From Pseudomonas sp. B20(2017) (GTDB lineage Bacteria > Pseudomonadota > Gammaproteobacteria > Pseudomonadales > Pseudomonadaceae), in the NCBI RefSeq assembly GCF_002113125.1, contig NZ_NEJP01000023.1:1-64000 (forward strand): a stretch of DNA of 64,000 nt. The letters run 5' to 3'. Made by a program: the position numbers and the translations under genes. The notes beneath the pieces are model-generated. The model was not told where the DNA came from, searched no databases, and saw only the letters and a list, made by a program, of their open reading frames with translations. Of the stretch, positions 61,298-64,000 are shown in pieces (within the stretch, counting starts at the first letter, position 1; each line of letters begins with the position of its first letter).

Positions 61298-61407
61298 GAT
61301 CGTTCCCACGCTCCGCGTGGGAACGCAGCCATGGACGCTCCGCGTCCGCTTCAGAACATGACGCAGAGCGTCACCGAATGCATTCCCTCGCAGAGCATGG
61401 GAACGAG
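61298..61407. repeat. MITE-like palindromic repeat, copy 5
   Basis: Outer arms GATCGTTCCCACGCTCCGCG / GCATGGGAACGA, inner arms GGACGCTCCGCGTCC / GACGCAGAGCGTC. The right half is diverged. It fills most of the gap between nasT and the sigma-54 promoter of the transporter gene. Confidence 0.78.
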
Positions 61408-61418
61408 CCACATCGATG

Positions 61419-61434
61419 TGGCACAAATCTCGCT
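61419..61434 (+). promoter_or_regulatory. Sigma-54 promoter of the nitrate transporter
   Basis: TGGCACAAATCTCGCT matches TGGCACG-N4-TTGCW at all but two fixed positions. The GG (61420-61421) and GC (61432-61433) have the strict 10-base spacing. The expected start point is near 61445, directly before the ANTAR hairpins. NtrC-type activation is likely; no clear NtrC site was found in the repeat-filled upstream gap. Confidence 0.75.
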
Positions 61435-61448
61435 AAGCAATCACCACA

Positions 61449-61534
61449 GGTAACCAACGGCGGTTGCCCCACCCACGACAAAGACGTCGCTCACCTTGTT
61501 CGCTCCTTTCGGCGATCCGGGTAGCGGCGTTTTT
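61449..61534 (+). promoter_or_regulatory. ANTAR (NasT) antitermination leader
   Basis: Hairpin P1: GGTAACC (61449-61455), hexaloop AACGGC, GGTTGCC (61462-61468). Hairpin P2: CGAC (61476-61479), hexaloop AAAGAC, GTCG (61486-61489). Both loops have A1 and G4, the ANTAR consensus. Terminator: CGTCGCT (61485-61491) pairs with AGCGGCG (61523-61529), extended by ACC/GGT, then five T (61530-61534). P2 and the terminator share 61485-61489, so they are mutually exclusive. Confidence 0.88.
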
Positions 61535-61636
61535 GCGTTTTGGCCCCACAGCCCGGGGCCGGTGGTGCGGCCGTGGCGGCGCCCCACTGTGCTGGTTCTG
61601 ACTCCTTCTCGAGATTCTCTACAGCTGAGGTGCGCG

Positions 61637-62848
61637 ATGAATAAAAGCTTCTGGAAATCCGGCCACACCCCGACTCTGTTCGCGGCCTTCCTGTATTTCG
61701 ACCTGAGCTTCATGGTCTGGTACCTGCTCGGCCCGCTGGCGGTGCAGATTGCCGCCGACCTGCATCTGACTACCCAACAGCGCGGGCTCGTGGTGGCGAC
61801 GCCGATTCTGGCCGGCGCGGTGCTGCGCTTTGCGATGGGCATGCTCGCCGATCGCCTGTCGCCGAAAACCGCCGGGCTGATCGGCCAGGTGATCGTGATC
61901 TGCGCGCTGCTCGGCGCCTGGAAACTCGGCATCCACAGTTATGAACAGGCTTTGCTGCTCGGCCTGTTCCTCGGCATGGCCGGCGCCTCGTTTGCCGTGG
62001 CGCTGCCGCTGGCCTCGCAATGGTATCCGCCGGAGCACCAAGGCAAGGCGATGGGCATCGCCGGGGCCGGCAACTCCGGCACCGTGTTCGCGGCACTGAT
62101 CGCCCCGGTACTGGCGGCGGCGTTTGGCTGGAGCAATGTGTTCGGTTTCGCCCTGATTCCGCTGATCCTGACGCTGGTGCTGTTCGCCTGGCTGGCGAAA
62201 AACGCGCCGGAGCGGCCGAAAGCCAAGTCCATGGCCGACTATTTCAAGGCCCTGGGTGATCGCGACAGCTGGTGGTTCATGTTTTTTTACAGCGTCACCT
62301 TCGGCGGCTTCATCGGCCTGGCCAGCGCCCTGCCCGGCTACTTCAACGATCAATACGGCCTGAGCCCGGTGACCGCCGGTTACTACACCGCCGCCTGCGT
62401 GTTCGGTGGCAGCCTGATGCGTCCACTGGGCGGCGCGCTGGCTGACCGTTTCGGTGGCATCCGCACCCTCTTGGCGATGTACACGGTTGCAGCGGTTTGT
62501 ATTGCAGCGGTCGGCTTCAACCTGCCAAGTTCCTACGCGGCGCTGGCACTTTTCGTCTGCACCATGCTCGGCCTCGGCGCAGGTAACGGCGCGGTGTTCC
62601 AACTGGTGCCGCAGCGTTTCCGTCGTGAAATCGGCGTGATGACCGGGCTGATCGGCATGGCCGGCGGCATCGGCGGTTTTGCCTTGGCGGCAGGCATGGG
62701 CGCGATCAAACAGAGCACCGGCAGCTATCAACTGGCTCTATGGTTGTTTGCCAGCCTTGGCGTGCTGGCGTGGTTCGGCCTGCATGGCGTCAAGCGTCGC
62801 TGGAGAACCACCTGGGGTTCGGCGGCCGTGACCGCTGCCCGGGTCTGA
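61637..62848 (+). CDS. nasA: MFS nitrate/nitrite transporter NasA (NNP family)
   Basis: A 403-residue protein with 12 membrane helices. It carries the nitrate-nitrite porter features FLYFDLSFMVWYLLGPLAVQ, the MFS loop GMLADRLSPK, and the nitrate signatures GLFLGMAGASFAVALPLASQ and GLGAGNGAVFQLVPQRF. GAGGTG lies 5 bp before ATG 61637. It is the first gene after the NasT-responsive leader, so its transcription should depend on nitrate. The following gene begins 7 bp after the stop. Confidence 0.93.
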   Translation: MNKSFWKSGHTPTLFAAFLYFDLSFMVWYLLGPLAVQIAADLHLTTQQRGLVVATPILAGAVLRFAMGMLADRLSPKTAGLIGQVIVICALLGAWKLGIHSYEQALLLGLFLGMAGASFAVALPLASQWYPPEHQGKAMGIAGAGNSGTVFAALIAPVLAAAFGWSNVFGFALIPLILTLVLFAWLAKNAPERPKAKSMADYFKALGDRDSWWFMFFYSVTFGGFIGLASALPGYFNDQYGLSPVTAGYYTAACVFGGSLMRPLGGALADRFGGIRTLLAMYTVAAVCIAAVGFNLPSSYAALALFVCTMLGLGAGNGAVFQLVPQRFRREIGVMTGLIGMAGGIGGFALAAGMGAIKQSTGSYQLALWLFASLGVLAWFGLHGVKRRWRTTWGSAAVTAARV

Positions 62849-62855
62849 GGCCTGA

Positions 62856-64000
62856 ATGGCTTTGCAACTGAGCTTCGCCGAAGCCAGCGCCACCGGACCA
62901 CGCGCGGAGAATCAAGACGCCCTGCGCCTGGTCACCCCGGCCCCGGCACTGGCCGCCAGCAAAGGGTTTCTGTTCGCCATCGCCGACGGCGTCAGCCAGT
63001 GCGCCGATGGCGGTCTGGCGGCGCGTTCGACCTTGCAGGCGCTGGCGCTGGACTACTACGCCACTCCGGAAACCTGGAGCGTGGCCCAGGCCCTCGATCG
63101 TCTGCTGCTCGCACAAAATCGCTGGTTGCAGGCCAACGGTGGCGGACAGCCGCTGCTCACTACGGTCAGTGCGCTGGTCCTGCGGGGCCGGCGGTTTACC
63201 CTGGCGCACGTCGGTGATTGCCGGGTCTATCGCTGGTACGCCGAGACCTTGCAACGGATCAGCGAGGATCACGTCTGGGATCAACCGGGCATGCAGCATG
63301 TGCTCAAGCGGGCACTGGGTCTGGATCAGCATCTGGTGCTGGACTTTCTCGATGGCGAATTGCGTGACGGCGAATGTTTCGTGCTGCTCAGTGATGGCGT
63401 GTGGGCGGTGCTTGGCGATAACGCCATCGCCGGGATTCTGCGCGATCAACCGGATCTGCACAGTGCCGCGCAAACGTTGGTCAACGCCGCGCACCTGGCC
63501 GGCAGTCAGGACAACGCCAGCGCGCTGTTGGTGCGGGTGGATGCTGTTGGCGAGGCCAGCCTTGGCGATGCGCTGATTCATTTGCAGCAGTGGCCGCTGC
63601 CCTCGCCGCTGAAACCGGGTCAGGTTTTTGAAGGCTGGCGGGTTCAAGAAGTTATAGGTCAGAGCCAGCAATCGTTGCTGTATCGCGTGCTCGATGGTCA
63701 GGGTCAGGCGTGGCTGTTGAAGACCTTGCCTGCACAACTGGCAGACGATGCCCAGGCCGGTCAGGCCTTGCTGGCAGAGGAATGGTTTCTCAAACGCGTC
63801 GCCGGGCGGCATTTCCCTGAAGTCCATAGCGCCGGTCAGCGTCAGCATTTGTACTACGTGATGCGTGAATATTCGGGGACAACTCTGGCGCAACTGTTCG
63901 AACAAAGCGGCCCGCTGCCGCTGGCCCAGTGGCAGGATCTGGCCGAACGCCTGCTGCGGGCTGTCGGCCTGCTGCATCGACGGCAGATCCTGCACCGCGA
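62856..64000 (+). CDS. PP2C phosphatase/serine-threonine kinase fusion (partial)
   Basis: Partial, cut by the right edge (381 codons visible). An N-terminal PP2C-like phosphatase domain has ENQDALRL, FLFAIADGVSQCADGGLAAR and LAHVGDCRVYRW, with later VLLSDGVWAVL and SQDNASALLV, so the metal aspartates are present. From about residue 265 a protein-kinase domain begins (FEGWRVQEVIGQSQQSLLYR, VK-type lysine in AWLLKTL, MREYSGTTL), ending at the HRD motif region. It starts 7 bp after nasA. A gene of this type sits between nasA and nirB in P. aeruginosa. Confidence 0.85.
   Translation, partial: MALQLSFAEASATGPRAENQDALRLVTPAPALAASKGFLFAIADGVSQCADGGLAARSTLQALALDYYATPETWSVAQALDRLLLAQNRWLQANGGGQPLLTTVSALVLRGRRFTLAHVGDCRVYRWYAETLQRISEDHVWDQPGMQHVLKRALGLDQHLVLDFLDGELRDGECFVLLSDGVWAVLGDNAIAGILRDQPDLHSAAQTLVNAAHLAGSQDNASALLVRVDAVGEASLGDALIHLQQWPLPSPLKPGQVFEGWRVQEVIGQSQQSLLYRVLDGQGQAWLLKTLPAQLADDAQAGQALLAEEWFLKRVAGRHFPEVHSAGQRQHLYYVMREYSGTTLAQLFEQSGPLPLAQWQDLAERLLRAVGLLHRRQILHR

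Overview
The window is a chromosomal segment of a fluorescent Pseudomonas (P. fluorescens group). The evidence is the high GC, the many REP/REPIN repeats built on the core GTGGGAGCGAGCTTGCTCGCG, the anr-hemN-ccoSIHG-double-ccoNOQP block, a Pseudomonas-type 4.5S RNA, and gene order that matches what is known of the P. aeruginosa dnaX-ligA-zipA-smc-xdh and nasST regions. No prophage, insertion sequence, CRISPR array, rRNA or tRNA was found.

Layout. 1-6.1 kb is accessory: a CPBP membrane protease, an Aer-like PAS chemoreceptor, a 50-residue small ORF, two tandem DUF6124-type genes, a 69-bp tandem REP array with a 207-bp higher-order period, another recurrent noncoding element, and an orphan lower-GC gene. 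6.1-24.4 kb is a microaerobic respiration and heme island: two complete cbb3 oxidase operons (ccoNOQP twice), a PIN/Phd toxin-antitoxin pair, ccoG, ccoH, ccoI, ccoS, a TauE/DsbD-like membrane protein, hemN, anr and apt. Candidate ANR boxes lie before the first cco operon, before ccoG and, as a perfect match, before hemN. 24.4-36.7 kb is mostly minus-strand housekeeping: acyl-CoA dehydrogenase, recR, a CurA-like reductase, ybaB, dnaX, 4.5S RNA, a zinc metallopeptidase, ligA and zipA. 37.0-50.1 kb holds smc with a GntR regulator, then the purine catabolic set xdhA-xdhB-xdhC-guaD, a second GntR regulator and a BenE-type transporter. 50.2-59.3 kb carries yggL, dacB, a CHASE/PAS/GGDEF diguanylate cyclase, rlmKL, rmf and pyrD. 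59.3-64.0 kb is the nitrate assimilation control region: nasS, nasT, a nitrate transporter, and a PP2C/protein-kinase fusion cut by the window end.

The strongest regulatory observation is before the nitrate transporter. A sigma-54 promoter is followed at once by two hairpins with hexaloops carrying A at position 1 and G at position 4, and then by an intrinsic terminator whose 5' arm overlaps the second hairpin. This is the architecture expected of an ANTAR (NasT) antitermination leader, and nasT lies directly upstream. The nasS leader shows a weaker version of the same arrangement (sigma-54 promoter, two AATGGY loops, terminator with eight T), which suggests that nasST may control itself. Other notable items are the hairpin-rich rmf leader, a five-copy MITE-like palindromic element, and the tandem REP array, which generates long spurious ORFs on both strands.
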